From contig NZ_JAPNOA010000055.1 in the NCBI RefSeq assembly GCF_026626885.1, positions 28,892 to 92,891 of the forward strand: a DNA stretch of 64,000 bases, in the 5' to 3' direction. Shown here piece after piece: positions 46,497 through 56,971 of the stretch (positions within the stretch are counted from its first letter, which is position 1; each line of letters opens with the position of its first letter). Both the position numbers and the translations under genes were made by a program. Source of the stretch: Parathalassolituus penaei. GTDB taxonomy: Bacteria > Pseudomonadota > Gammaproteobacteria > Pseudomonadales > Oceanobacteraceae. Under the pieces are notes generated by a model. It saw only the letters and a list, made by a program, of their open reading frames with translations, did not search any database and was not told the DNA's origin.

Positions 46497-47360
46497 TCAG
46501 CCAGCGTTATTGGCGCTGCCAATGGCCAGCTGCAGACGCTCGTTCATCAGACGTGCCACTTGCTTCGGGTGGGTAAACACCAGACTGTGGTCAGCACCCT
46601 TGATCATCTGGGTAAACCACTGCTCACTTTCCAGCTCCAGGCGTGCCTGACGTTCGTGCATGGCCGGCATACTCAGCTCACCCACCATACTCATCCCCGG
46701 CATAGGTGCCGTCCACTCGGCAAAATACCGGGTGTTGGTCAGCAGACTGTTATTCACCGCGTTTAATGCCTGCACCATACCGGCCACGTTACCGCGCAGG
46801 CGGGAAATCGCCACCCGGTCAGCCGCGGCATTGCTGCGACGATACGGCGAAACGGCGTCCAGAAACGCCAGAAATGGCTCATTGGATTCCGGTTCACGAC
46901 TTAACCAGTCAGCAAGTTTGATATAAGTCTGCGCCTTGGCAATCAGCCCGGCTTCGTCGTTGCCCGACAGCAGCGCAGGTTCGAGCAGATAACACAGCTC
47001 AAAACGACCGGATTCGCGAATCAGGGTTTCCGTTACCGTGCCACCAAAGGAGTAACCGGCAATATCCATGTGCTGCCAGTCGAGTGCATCCAGCAACTCA
47101 GTTACCTGTCGGGCGTAGTCCGCCACGGTTGGCTGTGGACAATCGGTAAAAGAAGATTTGCCCATACCGGCAAAGTCCGGCACCAGAATCTCGCTCCAGC
47201 CTTCCAGATAGTTGGCAACATAGGTCCAGGTCAGCTCACCTGCGATACCAGCACCGTGCAATAACAACAAACGACGCCCGGAGGTGTTCTGGGGAAATTG
47301 CCAGATCAGCGCATGTTGCTGACCACAGGCGGTACGGATATTTAACGGATGCTTTTCCAC
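46497..47360 (-). CDS. Alpha/beta-fold hydrolase
   Basis: A 287-residue serine hydrolase: HGAG oxyanion motif at 35-38, nucleophile elbow GYSFGG with Ser104, an acid near the SVGELS region and catalytic His in GADHSLVF near 258. Substrate cannot be predicted; esterase, haloperoxidase-like or MhpC-like hydrolase are all possible. It converges on the small gene before it and is divergent from pabB. Confidence 0.82.
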   Translation of the reverse strand: MEKHPLNIRTACGQQHALIWQFPQNTSGRRLLLLHGAGIAGELTWTYVANYLEGWSEILVPDFAGMGKSSFTDCPQPTVADYARQVTELLDALDWQHMDIAGYSFGGTVTETLIRESGRFELCYLLEPALLSGNDEAGLIAKAQTYIKLADWLSREPESNEPFLAFLDAVSPYRRSNAAADRVAISRLRGNVAGMVQALNAVNNSLLTNTRYFAEWTAPMPGMSMVGELSMPAMHERQARLELESEQWFTQMIKGADHSLVFTHPKQVARLMNERLQLAIGSANNAG

Positions 47361-47555
47361 ACAAATTGTCCTGTTGCAGTCTCGACGTCGGCCGAGCCAG
47401 TTGATGGCCGGGTCTTCAGGGCTGCGCAGTCTAACCAGGTCGTCGCCTGCAGACCAGGGATTGGCGTATCAAGGCTTGTTTGACCGGGTCACTTACGACA
47501 ATAATTCGCTCTCAGGTCACCCGACCACCACCCTTGCGGAGCAAGTTTTCTACGC

Positions 47556-48884
47556 ATGCCAGTTCAACCCCTGCTTTTACCTGTATCCGCCCGCCAGTTG
47601 TTGCGGGTTTGTCATCGTCTCGACACTCCGGCCTTGTTGTACTCCGGCAGCAGTGGGTCCGCAGACGACAGCTATACACGCCCCCGGATTATTCTGGCCT
47701 GCCAGCCGGATGAATTGGTCAGCGCGCATTCGCTGGACGACCTGAATGCACTGATTCAACGCCTGCAATTGCCCGACAAAGACACTCCGGAAGCCATTTT
47801 CCGCAGCGGTTGGCTGGGATATTTCGGCTACGACGCCGGTGAACTGCTGCTGAAACTGCGTGACGTTGGCTCCAGTGCCACCCCGCTGGCGGAATTTGGT
47901 TATTACCCGCTGAGTCTCGAAATTTTTCCGGATACCGATGAATGCTGGCTCTGGAACGTGGATGCCTGCCCGGATAACCGTGTCCAGCAACTGCTACAGC
48001 ATCTGGATGCGACACTCGCCCTCGAGCCGACAGAGCCAGAGGCATCGGCCGTCCTGACCACCGACTGGCAGCCCGCATGGGAGTTTGAGCGCTACCAGCA
48101 AGCATTCGACCAGGTTCAGGCCTACTTGCGCAGTGGTGATGCCTACCAGGTTAACCTCACCATGCCGTATTACAGCCAGCAGGATCTTCGCGATCACAAC
48201 CCGATGGCCTTGCTACAACCGTTTAACGCTCCGTTTTCCGGCTATTTCCGCACCCCGGCCCTGACCCTGTTCAGCGTCAGCCCGGAGCGTTTTATCCGGG
48301 TTGAACAGCGCCTGATGACCACCAGCCCTATCAAGGGCACAGCTCCCCGCTCAAGCGATGCCCAGCAAGATGAGCATAACCGCGAATGGCTGCGTAACAG
48401 CGCCAAGAATCAGGCTGAAAATCTGATGATTGTGGATTTGCTGCGTAACGACCTTGGTATGTCCGCTGAAATCGGAACGGTGAAGGTAGAAAAGCTGTTT
48501 GATATCGAATCACACGCCAACGTGCATCACATGGTCAGCACCATTGTGGCGCGCGTGCTGAAAGACCTGTATCCAATTGATGTGATTGTGTCGGCACTGC
48601 CTGGCGGATCCATTACCGGTGCCCCCAAGCGCCGGGCTATGGAGATTATTCGCGAACTGGAAGCGGACCGTCGTGGACTCTATTGCGGTTCCTTCGGTTA
48701 CGTCGACAACCGTGGCACCTGTGACTTCAACATCCTGATCCGATCCATTCAGGCATTTGCGCACGGTGCTAACTGCTGGGCTGGGGGCGGAATTGTGATC
48801 GACTCGGACGCCGCGGGTGAATATCAGGAAATCAAGGACAAGATCGGGCGGTTACTGGGCTTGAACAGCCTGGTCTCTGAATAG
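47556..48884 (+). CDS. pabB: Aminodeoxychorismate synthase component I
   Basis: A 442-residue chorismate-using enzyme giving 4-amino-4-deoxychorismate for folate. Motifs: FRSGWLGYFGYDAGELL, GDAYQVNLTMPY, SPIKGTAPR, the signature LPGGSITGAPKRRAMEII and CWAGGGIVIDSDAAGEYQE. The N-terminal residues resemble PabB rather than TrpE. The glutamine amidotransferase partner pabA is not adjacent. Ribosome site is weak and distant (GGAG about 15 bases before the ATG). Confidence 0.9.
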   Translation: MPVQPLLLPVSARQLLRVCHRLDTPALLYSGSSGSADDSYTRPRIILACQPDELVSAHSLDDLNALIQRLQLPDKDTPEAIFRSGWLGYFGYDAGELLLKLRDVGSSATPLAEFGYYPLSLEIFPDTDECWLWNVDACPDNRVQQLLQHLDATLALEPTEPEASAVLTTDWQPAWEFERYQQAFDQVQAYLRSGDAYQVNLTMPYYSQQDLRDHNPMALLQPFNAPFSGYFRTPALTLFSVSPERFIRVEQRLMTTSPIKGTAPRSSDAQQDEHNREWLRNSAKNQAENLMIVDLLRNDLGMSAEIGTVKVEKLFDIESHANVHHMVSTIVARVLKDLYPIDVIVSALPGGSITGAPKRRAMEIIRELEADRRGLYCGSFGYVDNRGTCDFNILIRSIQAFAHGANCWAGGGIVIDSDAAGEYQEIKDKIGRLLGLNSLVSE

Positions 48885-48984
48885 TTATAAGCGCTTGACC
48901 AGGCTTTACCCGCTGGCGCTCCGATGGTTATAGCCGCTCATCTGGCTGACTGCAAAGCACGCTCCAGAAGATAGATGTACAAGA

Positions 48985-49075
48985 GCTGCAGCCCGTTTGA
49001 GCAGAACGGCGCGTACAGCGTAATGACGAATCCGTCGGACCAAGTCCTGTTCTTATTCGCCAACAACTCTCAAAC
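48985..49075. repeat. Decayed hairpin of dispersed repeat family 1
   Basis: GCTGCAGCCCGTTTGAGC (48985-49002) and TTCGCCAACAACTCTCAAAC (49056-49075) are the two ends of the hairpin at 56521-56606, with mismatches. TGACGAAT lies between. It occupies most of the gap after pabB. Confidence 0.6.
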
Positions 49076-49146
49076 ATACGTCAAGCTGCACACTTCTGGT
49101 TTTTCAACATTGCGTTCAGCCCTATCACTGAGTTGAGGAAACAACA

Positions 49147-50163
49147 TCAGGATGCCGGTGCTGAGCGCAGAAGTGGCGTATCCGAACGACGATTTTCCAG
49201 TGCCCCTATCGGGTCATTCTCACCGGAAGTTGACAACACTGACGGAACCACTTCAGCCTCTGTTAACGGCAGTTTTTCGTGTTCTTTGCCTGTCACATCT
49301 CGCGTAAACATTTCGGTTGAACGAGGAGGAGACGCCTGTGTAAACACTACTGCTCCATCAACCTCAGTACCACCAGGAGCTTCTGGAAGAATATTTTTCC
49401 CACTGTTCAATACTGGCAATGTATCCAGTTTTCTTGCGGCCTCGAGCTGTTCGGCCTTGACTCGTTTTGTAGAGGCCTTGGTAGCAACTTTATTAGCGGA
49501 CACCTTGGTTACAGGATTAACAGTCGTCAAACTCCCCTGCTTTTCAGGGCGAGAAGCAACCACCGGTTCAACCCTTGGACTGACACCAACAACCGGACCG
49601 GTCTCTCCCATCACAAAACGATTAATAGCCTCAGCGGCTGTCGGACGCGTCGATTGATCAGCAACGGAACTGCTATCAGTACTAACTTTTGGTTTGCTGA
49701 GATCAACAGGGGCTGAAGATACAGATGCCGAAGATACAGGTGCTGAAGATACTTGCCCCTCCACAACAGAACCATCCCCAAACATTTTTTGAGCAGCGGT
49801 CAGGTTATTGTTACTGGTAGAAGCGTCATCATGAGTACCCCTCGTGTTTTTTGCATTCGATGCAGCAGAAGCCTTTCCACTGGAAACGACCACTCCCTCT
49901 GAATGAGACTCGACGGAAGCATTTGCACCATCCACACGAGCTGAAACCAAAGACCAGTTCTGGCGCTTAGAGCCATTTTTGAGACTGAACTCAGGCTGTA
50001 GATATTTTTCGTCAGATTCGAGTCGGCTTTGCTCGGTAGAAACATAAACACCCTCAGCATCAGCAACCGTTGGTAACACACCAACAAAAATCGCCAACGG
50101 TAGCAGCTTTCGGCATACACAAAATGGACGGACAGATCTCACTGAACGTTCCTGAATTGACAT
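49147..50163 (-). CDS. Exported Ser/Ala/Val-rich protein of unknown function
   Basis: About 338 residues from ATG 50163 (the frame extends 16 codons further). Signal-peptide-like start with KLLPLAIFVGVLPTVADAEG, then a long, low-complexity, hydrophilic chain rich in Ser, Val, Ala and Thr, with few aromatics and no recognisable domain. A pentapeptide repeat (SSAPV, SSASV, SSAPV) is encoded by a 15-bp tandem repeat at 49709-49753. Base composition is AT-richer than in surrounding genes. Possibly a periplasmic linker-type or disordered protein; I do not recognise it. Confidence 0.55.
   Translation of the reverse strand: MSIQERSVRSVRPFCVCRKLLPLAIFVGVLPTVADAEGVYVSTEQSRLESDEKYLQPEFSLKNGSKRQNWSLVSARVDGANASVESHSEGVVVSSGKASAASNAKNTRGTHDDASTSNNNLTAAQKMFGDGSVVEGQVSSAPVSSASVSSAPVDLSKPKVSTDSSSVADQSTRPTAAEAINRFVMGETGPVVGVSPRVEPVVASRPEKQGSLTTVNPVTKVSANKVATKASTKRVKAEQLEAARKLDTLPVLNSGKNILPEAPGGTEVDGAVVFTQASPPRSTEMFTRDVTGKEHEKLPLTEAEVVPSVLSTSGENDPIGALENRRSDTPLLRSAPAS
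49709..49753. repeat. Three 15-bp tandem repeats inside the exported-protein gene
   Basis: GGGGCTGAAGATACA, GATGCCGAAGATACA and GGTGCTGAAGATACT in a row; each encodes one SSA(P/S)V unit on the minus strand. Copy-number change here would keep the reading frame. Confidence 0.85.
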
Positions 50164-50746
50164 GATTAACTTACCCTGCGATGTGAAAGAGTGGCCCGAC
50201 ATCCCGGTCATCCAACGTCATCAACAGTAGCGAGTCTTACTGATTAGCGCACAGCTAAACTTGCTAACGACTTCATTAGTATTGACACAAAAGAACAGAT
50301 ACACCAGAAGGATTACTTAACATTTTGTCAGTGTGTGTTCGACAATCCAGCGCGTCAATCATTCATGGCCGCCACATGAATATCAATATCCTGAAGCGCA
50401 TTTGAAAATTCTTCTCAATCCATGATAACTCATCGCCTTGGATACGGAGTATTGAGCAATATTGTAATTGTCTGAGAGCTGGGAAAACGCTGCCGTCCCC
50501 TGAAGGTAAAAATATCCGAAAATCAGGTTATTACAGACAGACACAGGTATAAAGGTACTGAAATCGGTATTTTCAATGGCCAAGGGACACTCTGGATAAT
50601 TCTGCACGGAAACCGGTTTATTCAGAGACGTCCTAATCCACCATAATTTTCTACTACGCTGCCATCTTTTCAGAGTAGAGAAGACAACCCGATGTCGCTG
50701 GCTTTCAATGTAGCAACCACCGGGTTTTGTCAGAGAATCTCCGGAA
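50164..50746. other. AT-rich gap, no convincing gene
   Basis: 583 bp between the exported protein and thrH. A 74-codon frame (50383-50607, minus) has no ribosome site I trust and no recognisable motif, though it reads like protein (CNNLIFGYFYLQG, NIAQYSVSKAM), so it may be a gene remnant. No repeats or hairpins seen. Confidence 0.4.
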
Positions 50747-51367
50747 TTACAGAGTCAACTCGCGATTACTGGCCTTGATGAATTCCTTCTTCAGGTCTTC
50801 ATAAGTATGCACAGCCGGGAACTGCGGGAACTCGTCGATCACGTTTTGAGGCGCGTGGAACAGAATACCGGCATCTGCTTCAGCCAGCATAGTGGTATCG
50901 TTGTAGGAGTCACCAGCAGCAATGGTACGGTAATAAATGGTCTGCAGAGCGCGGATAGACTGACGCTTCGGATCGGCCTGACGCAGTTTGTAATCGATAA
51001 CACGACCGGTTTCGTCAGTGATCAGACGATGACAGAACAGGGTTGGGAAACCCAGTTGACGCATCAGCGGCTGGGAGAACTCGTAGAAGGTGTCAGACAG
51101 GATGATGACCTGGAAGCGCTCACGCAGCCAGTTCACAAACTCTACCGCGCCGTCCAGCGGCTTCAGAGTAGCGATCACGTCCTGAATGTCCTGGAGCTTG
51201 AAACCGTGCTGATCCAGAATGCGCAGACGCTGCTTCATCAGGACGTCGTAGTCCGGAATGTCGCGAGTAGTTGCTTTCAGTTCTTCGATACCGGTCTTCT
51301 TGGCAAACTCGATCCAGATTTCCGGAACCAGAACACCTTCAAGGTCCAAACATGCGATTTCCATGAC
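50747..51367 (-). CDS. thrH: Phosphoserine phosphatase / homoserine phosphotransferase
   Basis: A 206-residue HAD-superfamily enzyme matching Pseudomonas ThrH closely, from MEIACLDLEGVLVPEIW through TTRDIPDYDVLMKQRLRIL, VILSDTFYEFSQPLMRQLGF and AAGDSYNDTTMLAEADAGIL to AVHTYEDLKKEF. The nucleophile is in CLDLEG. It dephosphorylates phosphoserine and can pass phosphate to homoserine. ATG 51367 has GGAG upstream. thrB lies 8 kb away on the other strand. Confidence 0.95.
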   Translation of the reverse strand, partial: VMEIACLDLEGVLVPEIWIEFAKKTGIEELKATTRDIPDYDVLMKQRLRILDQHGFKLQDIQDVIATLKPLDGAVEFVNWLRERFQVIILSDTFYEFSQPLMRQLGFPTLFCHRLITDETGRVIDYKLRQADPKRQSIRALQTIYYRTIAAGDSYNDTTMLAEADAGILFHAPQNVIDEFPQFPAVHTYEDLKKEFIKASNRELTL

Positions 51368-51606
51368 ATCTCCACGATTCAACTGGAAAAATTCAATACT
51401 GAGCCAGGCTCAGGGGGGCTTAGAAAGGCGGTACTGTAGCTATTCAGATAACGACTGACAACCGCACAAAAACGACATCGATCAGCAAAAGCTCCCATGC
51501 GAGCCGCTTTTTTCTGGGCCACACAGCGCTGAGCCCTGACAACAGACCAAACCGGACCTTCTCGTACGAGCAGTTCCTGCTGCGTATTGCGAATTTATGA
51601 AATAAG

Positions 51607-51621
51607 AATATTCATTTTTAG
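51607..51621 (+). promoter_or_regulatory. Candidate CysB-type box upstream of cysH
   Basis: AATATTCATTTTTAG, matching 13 of 15 bases of a box in the cysB/permease divergent region at 53476-53490. It lies in an AT-rich promoter-like stretch with TAGTATTAT following. The rest of the 51368-51694 gap shows nothing else. Confidence 0.5.
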
Positions 51622-51694
51622 TATTATTTGAGCTAAGAGCCGCGTGCTACCCTACCCGGCTATTACTACTATTTTCAGAACTACAGCCGAGCTG

Positions 51695-52429
51695 ATGAGC
51701 ACCATGACTGATTTTGAGCAACTGAATCGCGACTTTTCCAGCAAGCGTCCGAAAGACCTGCTGAAACATGCCCTGGAAAATCATGACCGTATCGCTGTTT
51801 CTTTCAGCGGCGCTGAAGACGTGGTGCTGATCGACATGGCGGTAAAACTGCGCAAGGACGTGGGCGTTTTCACCCTCGACACTGGCCGTCTGCACCCGGA
51901 AACTTACGAATACATCGAAGCCGTGCGCAAGCACTACGGCATCCGCATCGATATCCAGACCCCGGACCAGCAAGCACTACAGTCTTTTGTATCCGAGAAA
52001 GGTCTGTTCAGTTTCTACGAAGATGGTCATAAAGAGTGCTGCGGCGTTCGCAAGATCAATCCGCTGAAAAACAAGCTGGCAACGCTGGATGCCTGGATCA
52101 CTGGTCAGCGTCGCGACCAGAGCCCAGGCACTCGCAGTAACATTGAACTGGTTGAAATCGACGGTTTCCCTGGCCGCAACGGCGCGGGTTCACTGGTGAA
52201 GTACAATCCGCTGACTCACTGGACCTCAGCCCAGGTGTGGGAATACATCCGTATGTTTGATGTGCCGTACAACCCGCTGCACGCTCGCGGCTTTGCCAGC
52301 ATCGGCTGCCAACCATGCACCCGCGCTACCCTGCCAAACCAGCATGAGCGCGAAGGTCGTTGGTGGTGGGAAAACGAAACCCACAAAGAATGTGGTCTGC
52401 ACGCCGGCAACATCATCAGCAAAGGCTGA
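51695..52429 (+). CDS. cysH: Assimilatory adenylylsulfate/phosphoadenylylsulfate reductase
   Basis: About 244 residues; reduces activated sulfate to sulfite with thioredoxin. PP-loop region [16 protein letters not shown], then KECCGVRK and [10 protein letters not shown]: these two cysteine pairs ligate a 4Fe-4S cluster and point to the APS-using type rather than enteric PAPS reductase. The C-terminal HKECGLH holds the catalytic Cys. The frame opens at GTG 51644; ATG 51695 or 51704 fits homologues better. Converges on cysB, its likely activator. Confidence 0.9.
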   Translation: MSTMTDFEQLNRDFSSKRPKDLLKHALENHDRIAVSFSGAEDVVLIDMAVKLRKDVGVFTLDTGRLHPETYEYIEAVRKHYGIRIDIQTPDQQALQSFVSEKGLFSFYEDGHKECCGVRKINPLKNKLATLDAWITGQRRDQSPGTRSNIELVEIDGFPGRNGAGSLVKYNPLTHWTSAQVWEYIRMFDVPYNPLHARGFASIGCQPCTRATLPNQHEREGRWWWENETHKECGLHAGNIISKG

Positions 52430-52465
52430 GTGTAATACCAGCAGAGTCAGCAACAATGCCGGCGC

Positions 52466-53458
<993 letters not shown>

Positions 53459-53475
53459 TTATAAAAATAGAAGCA

Positions 53476-53490
53476 AATATTCTTTTTAAG
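53476..53490. promoter_or_regulatory. Candidate CysB-type box between cysB and the TSUP permease
   Basis: AATATTCTTTTTAAG, 13 of 15 identical to the box before cysH. It sits in the short (115 bp) AT-rich divergent region and could regulate both genes. Confidence 0.5.
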
Positions 53491-53555
53491 CATAGAAAAG
53501 TGCCACTACAGTAGCGCCATTCAATAACTTTATTATGCAGTGTAGACCATACGCC

Positions 53556-54326
53556 ATGGACTTTTTGTTATATGTGCTCGCCGGCGCCGGCGTAGGCTTC
53601 ATTGTTGGCATGACAGGAATCGGTGGTGGCTCCCTGATGACCCCACTGTTGCTGCTGTTCGGATTCCCGCCCAACGTCGCCATTGGTACAGACCTGCTGT
53701 ATGCCGCCACCACCAAAGTATCGGGTGCATGGTCGCATTATCGTCAGGGACACGTTGACTGGACAATTTTCCGACGACTGGCACTCGGCAGTATCGCTGC
53801 CGCCCTCGTGACCGGCCTGTCGCTGAGCCAGTTTTTCGAAGACTCGGACCAGTACCGCAGCATTCTGACCAGCGTACTGGGTTCAATGCTGATCTTCACT
53901 GCCGTCGTTATCATGTTACGCACCCGCATCCAGCGTTGGGCCGCAGGATTCCTGAGTGGTTCGCCAAAACGCATTGCCACCCTGACGGTTCTGATGGGGG
54001 TCATTCTGGGTGTAGCGGTAACCCTGTCATCGGTCGGCGCCGGTGCGATTGGCACCGCTATTCTGATGGTTCTGTACCCGGCTCTGGCCTCTACCCGCGT
54101 CGTTGGCACCGATATCGCCCACGCCGTTCCCCTGACCTTTACAGCAGGTCTGGTGCACATGAACCTTGGTAACGTTGACTTTACTCTGCTGGGTGCTCTG
54201 CTGGTTGGCTCCATTCCGGCGATTCATGTCAGCAGCAAACTGGCCAAACACGTCCCCGACAGCATCCTGCGCAATGTGCTTGCCAGCATGCTGATGGCAC
54301 TCGGCCTAAAATACGCGCTGTTCTGA
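53556..54326 (+). CDS. TauE/SafE (TSUP) family anion permease
   Basis: A 256-residue inner-membrane protein with about eight hydrophobic segments and the TSUP repeats MTGIGGGSLMTPLLLLFGFP (about 18-37) and VTLSSVGAGAIGTAIL. Members move sulfite, sulfonates or sulfate. Placement beside cysB, opposite direction, with a shared motif, suggests sulfur-compound import or export. The frame starts seven codons before the ATG used here. Confidence 0.85.
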   Translation: MDFLLYVLAGAGVGFIVGMTGIGGGSLMTPLLLLFGFPPNVAIGTDLLYAATTKVSGAWSHYRQGHVDWTIFRRLALGSIAAALVTGLSLSQFFEDSDQYRSILTSVLGSMLIFTAVVIMLRTRIQRWAAGFLSGSPKRIATLTVLMGVILGVAVTLSSVGAGAIGTAILMVLYPALASTRVVGTDIAHAVPLTFTAGLVHMNLGNVDFTLLGALLVGSIPAIHVSSKLAKHVPDSILRNVLASMLMALGLKYALF

Positions 54327-54335
54327 TCTAACCTC

Positions 54336-54364
54336 ACTCCGGACTAACCCCACAGGTCCGGAGT
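54336..54364. terminator. Hairpin at the convergent ends of the TSUP and DUF72 genes
   Basis: ACTCCGGAC/GTCCGGAGT, 9-bp perfect stem with an 11-base loop; it overlaps the last codons of the DUF72 gene. No T tract, so terminator activity is uncertain. Confidence 0.45.
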
Positions 54365-55258
54365 AACTCCTCCCCCCACTTCGCCCGGCAAGGTTATGGT
54401 CTGATTCCAGATATTGGCCATGGTCCAGCGATAAAACTTCCCAACATCCCGATTACCGGCCGTGTGCCAGAACACCCAGGGCGTTTTGCCTTCGGATTGC
54501 CATTGCACGATGCGCTTGTGCCATTGCTGCAAAAACAGTCGATTGGGTTCGTACTGCGAATGCCCGATAAACCGCACCACCGGATTATTGCCAGTCGCCA
54601 CCGCATGCACCGGCATCCGCGGCTTCTTGCGGCGTGCATCCAGAATCTCTTCCGTTGCCGAGTCATCATGAAACAGCCCACGACTGTCAAACATCACCCG
54701 ATCAACACCGCGATCAGCCAGCCCGCGTAACAGCTGCTGCTCATTCAGGGACTTATCAAAAAACGAAAGGTGTCGGCATTCCAGCGCCCAAACCACGCCT
54801 TTGAGCATGACCAGCTGATCCAGACAGGCAAACAACGCACTCATCCGTTCGGCGCTGAACGTGGCAGGCAACTGTAACAACACGACTCCCAGCTTGTGGG
54901 GAGCATAGGCAAGAATCTGGTCGAGAAACCCGCGAAACAAGGCACCCGGCTTGCCATTCCAGGCCTCAAGGGGATCGGCGGCATGACTGATGTCACGAGG
55001 TACTTTGAAACAGAAGCGAAAATGCTCAGACGCCTGATCCAGCCAGCCTTGCAGCCGCATACGGTCAGGTAATGCGTAGAATGTCGTGTTGCCCTCAACC
55101 GAACCGAATAACTGGCTATATTCCGTCAGGGCGCGAGCCGGTGTGCAGCCGGGCGACAGCAGATTTCCCCGCCATTCCGGCAGGTACCACATGGGTAATC
55201 CCATAACCAATTCGGCAGATTCACTTACCGAATGTGCAATTTGTTCAGCATTTGTCAT
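54344..55258 (-). CDS. DUF72 family protein (YecE-like)
   Basis: A 304-residue DUF72 TIM-barrel protein. Recognisable parts: YLPEWRGNLLSPGC, YSQLFGSVEGNTTFYALP, FRFCFKVPRDISH, LGVVLLQLPATFS, WALECRHLSFF, VMFDSRG and FIGHSQYEPNRLFLQQW. The function of the family is unresolved. The ATG at 55258 is taken because homologues start near here; the frame runs to 55357 into the aroG leader. Divergent from the DAHP synthase. Confidence 0.85.
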   Translation of the reverse strand: MTNAEQIAHSVSESAELVMGLPMWYLPEWRGNLLSPGCTPARALTEYSQLFGSVEGNTTFYALPDRMRLQGWLDQASEHFRFCFKVPRDISHAADPLEAWNGKPGALFRGFLDQILAYAPHKLGVVLLQLPATFSAERMSALFACLDQLVMLKGVVWALECRHLSFFDKSLNEQQLLRGLADRGVDRVMFDSRGLFHDDSATEEILDARRKKPRMPVHAVATGNNPVVRFIGHSQYEPNRLFLQQWHKRIVQWQSEGKTPWVFWHTAGNRDVGKFYRWTMANIWNQTITLPGEVGGGVTPDLWG

Positions 55259-55406
55259 AATCGGCAGGATTATAACAGGGTCGCCATGACGGCAAACCTC
55301 TGTCGGTCGCTGGCAAACCGACAGCTGGGCGCATGAGCCACCCGGCAAGGAACACACCGTGGCGCCATCAGGGCCACGCTCACGAGAGTCAAATTACAGG
55401 ATTGCT

Positions 55407-56480
55407 ATGTCTGATAATCGAGTTGAAGACCTTAATATCGAGTCCATCAAGGCGCTGATCACTCCGGATCAGCTGAAAGCCGAGATGCCAATTTCCGAAG
55501 CCGCCGTTGCCAGCGTCCAGTCTGGCCGTCAGGTCATTCGCGATATCCTCGATCGCAAGGATCACCGTATTTTCATCGTGATTGGCCCATGCTCCATTCA
55601 CGACGTTGATGCTGCCATGGACTATGCCCGTCGCCTGAAAGAGTTGTCGGCCAAGGTTGAAGACACCCTGTATCTGGTAATGCGTGTGTACTTCGAGAAA
55701 CCACGTACCACCACCGGCTGGAAAGGTCTGATCAACGACCCGTACATGAACGACACCTTCAAGATCGAAGACGGCCTGCACATCGCGCGCAAACTGCTGA
55801 TCGATCTGGCTGAAATGGGCCTGCCACTGTCTACCGAAGCACTGGACCCGATTTCTCCACAGTACCTGCAAGACCTGATCGCCTGGTCTGCCATTGGCGC
55901 CCGCACCACCGAGTCCCAGACTCACCGTGAAATGGCATCCGGCCTGTCTTCTGCTGTTGGCTTCAAAAACGGCACCGACGGCAGCCTGACCGTTGCCATC
56001 AACGCCCTGATGTCAGTTGCCAGCCCGCACCGCTTTCTGGGTATCGACCAGAGCGGTGCTGTTGCTGTGGTCAGCACTCGTGGCAACCCTTACGGCCACA
56101 TCGTACTGCGCGGTGGTGACGGCAAGCCAAACTACGACTCCGTCAACGTGGCACTGACCGAAGAAGCACTGGCCAAGTCGAAACTGAGCGCCAACATCAT
56201 GATCGACTGCAGCCACGCCAACTCCAACAAGAACCCGGCTCTGCAGCCGCTGGTTATGGACAACGCTGCCAACCAGATTCTGGAAGGCAACAAGTCTATT
56301 GTTGGTCTGATGGTGGAATCCAACATCAAACATGGCCGTCAGAACATTCCAGCCAACCTGTGTGACCTCGAATACGGCCTGTCCGTAACCGATGGCTGCA
56401 TCAGCTGGGAAGAAACCGAAGAAGCGGTTATGTCCATGTACAACAAGCTGAAAGACGTGCTGCCAAAACGTAACGCGTAG
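55407..56480 (+). CDS. aroG: 3-deoxy-7-phosphoheptulonate (DAHP) synthase, class I
   Basis: A 357-residue AroF/G/H-type enzyme condensing phosphoenolpyruvate and erythrose 4-phosphate, first step of aromatic amino-acid synthesis. Blocks: GPCSIHDVDAAMDYARRLK, RVYFEKPRTTTGWKGLINDP, GARTTESQTHREMASGLSS, GFKNGTDGSL, IMIDCSHANSNK and GLMVESNIKHGRQNI. Which amino acid inhibits it cannot be decided by eye. ATG 55407 is used (AGG upstream); the frame opens 16 codons earlier. Strong codon bias; a long hairpin repeat follows 41 bp after the stop. Confidence 0.93.
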   Translation: MSDNRVEDLNIESIKALITPDQLKAEMPISEAAVASVQSGRQVIRDILDRKDHRIFIVIGPCSIHDVDAAMDYARRLKELSAKVEDTLYLVMRVYFEKPRTTTGWKGLINDPYMNDTFKIEDGLHIARKLLIDLAEMGLPLSTEALDPISPQYLQDLIAWSAIGARTTESQTHREMASGLSSAVGFKNGTDGSLTVAINALMSVASPHRFLGIDQSGAVAVVSTRGNPYGHIVLRGGDGKPNYDSVNVALTEEALAKSKLSANIMIDCSHANSNKNPALQPLVMDNAANQILEGNKSIVGLMVESNIKHGRQNIPANLCDLEYGLSVTDGCISWEETEEAVMSMYNKLKDVLPKRNA

Positions 56481-56520
56481 TTTTTATCAAGATTCTGGTA
56501 ACAACCAGGCGCCCCTCCTG

Positions 56521-56606
56521 CGCGAAAGCTACAGCGCGGTTGAGCAATGCGGCGATATGACTGATTTCATTCGCCAACACCGCTCAACCGCGCTGTAGCC
56601 TTCGCA
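56521..56606. repeat. Long hairpin of dispersed repeat family 1
   Basis: Two perfect 18-base arms, GCTACAGCGCGGTTGAGC (56528-56545) and its complement (56582-56599), with weaker pairing both outside (GCGAA/TTCGC) and inside (GGCGA/TCGCC). Placed 41 bp behind aroG, it could end that transcript or protect its 3' end. The arm and following GGTGTTGGCGAA match the core of the 272-278-bp repeats. Confidence 0.85.
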
Positions 56607-56971
56607 CTCGGGGCTTTATGCCTTGGGGCATCCTGAATACATCAAACACTGTTTACCATCTCCCTGCACAGGCTGACATTTACTCCTCATATCACGGCCA
56701 TTCCCCCCCTGAAGAACGCCACATAAAGAAGCTTTAACCACTCCACCTTGCACCAAAACAAGGCATATCGCCTGCACTTTTGATCACGCTTTCCTGGTAC
56801 TTCTCCCAGTCATCACCATCTCCCTCCCGCAGAATCCCCATCACTACATGCACTTATCGACTTTTAATAAAAACCTGAGAATGTGGTCAGCTTTTTGCTA
56901 ATGAAATTTGTTGCCCAAACGGTCAAATTTTTTACGAAGGCATCCTCATGCCACTACAGGAGAGAGGACGG
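56607..56971. other. Upstream region of the BMP-type binding protein
   Basis: About 365 bp without a gene. Contains GGTCAAA (56921-56927) within AAATTTG...CAAATTT, an inverted repeat just upstream of the BMP gene, and TGGTCAG at 56884-56890. These resemble the TTTGACC repeats between allA and puuE. AT-rich promoter-like sequence fills the last 80 bases. Confidence 0.4.

Noticed and set aside
50383..50607. 74-codon frame in the gap before thrH
   Set aside because: No convincing ribosome site or family; at best a remnant, so described only as part of the gap.
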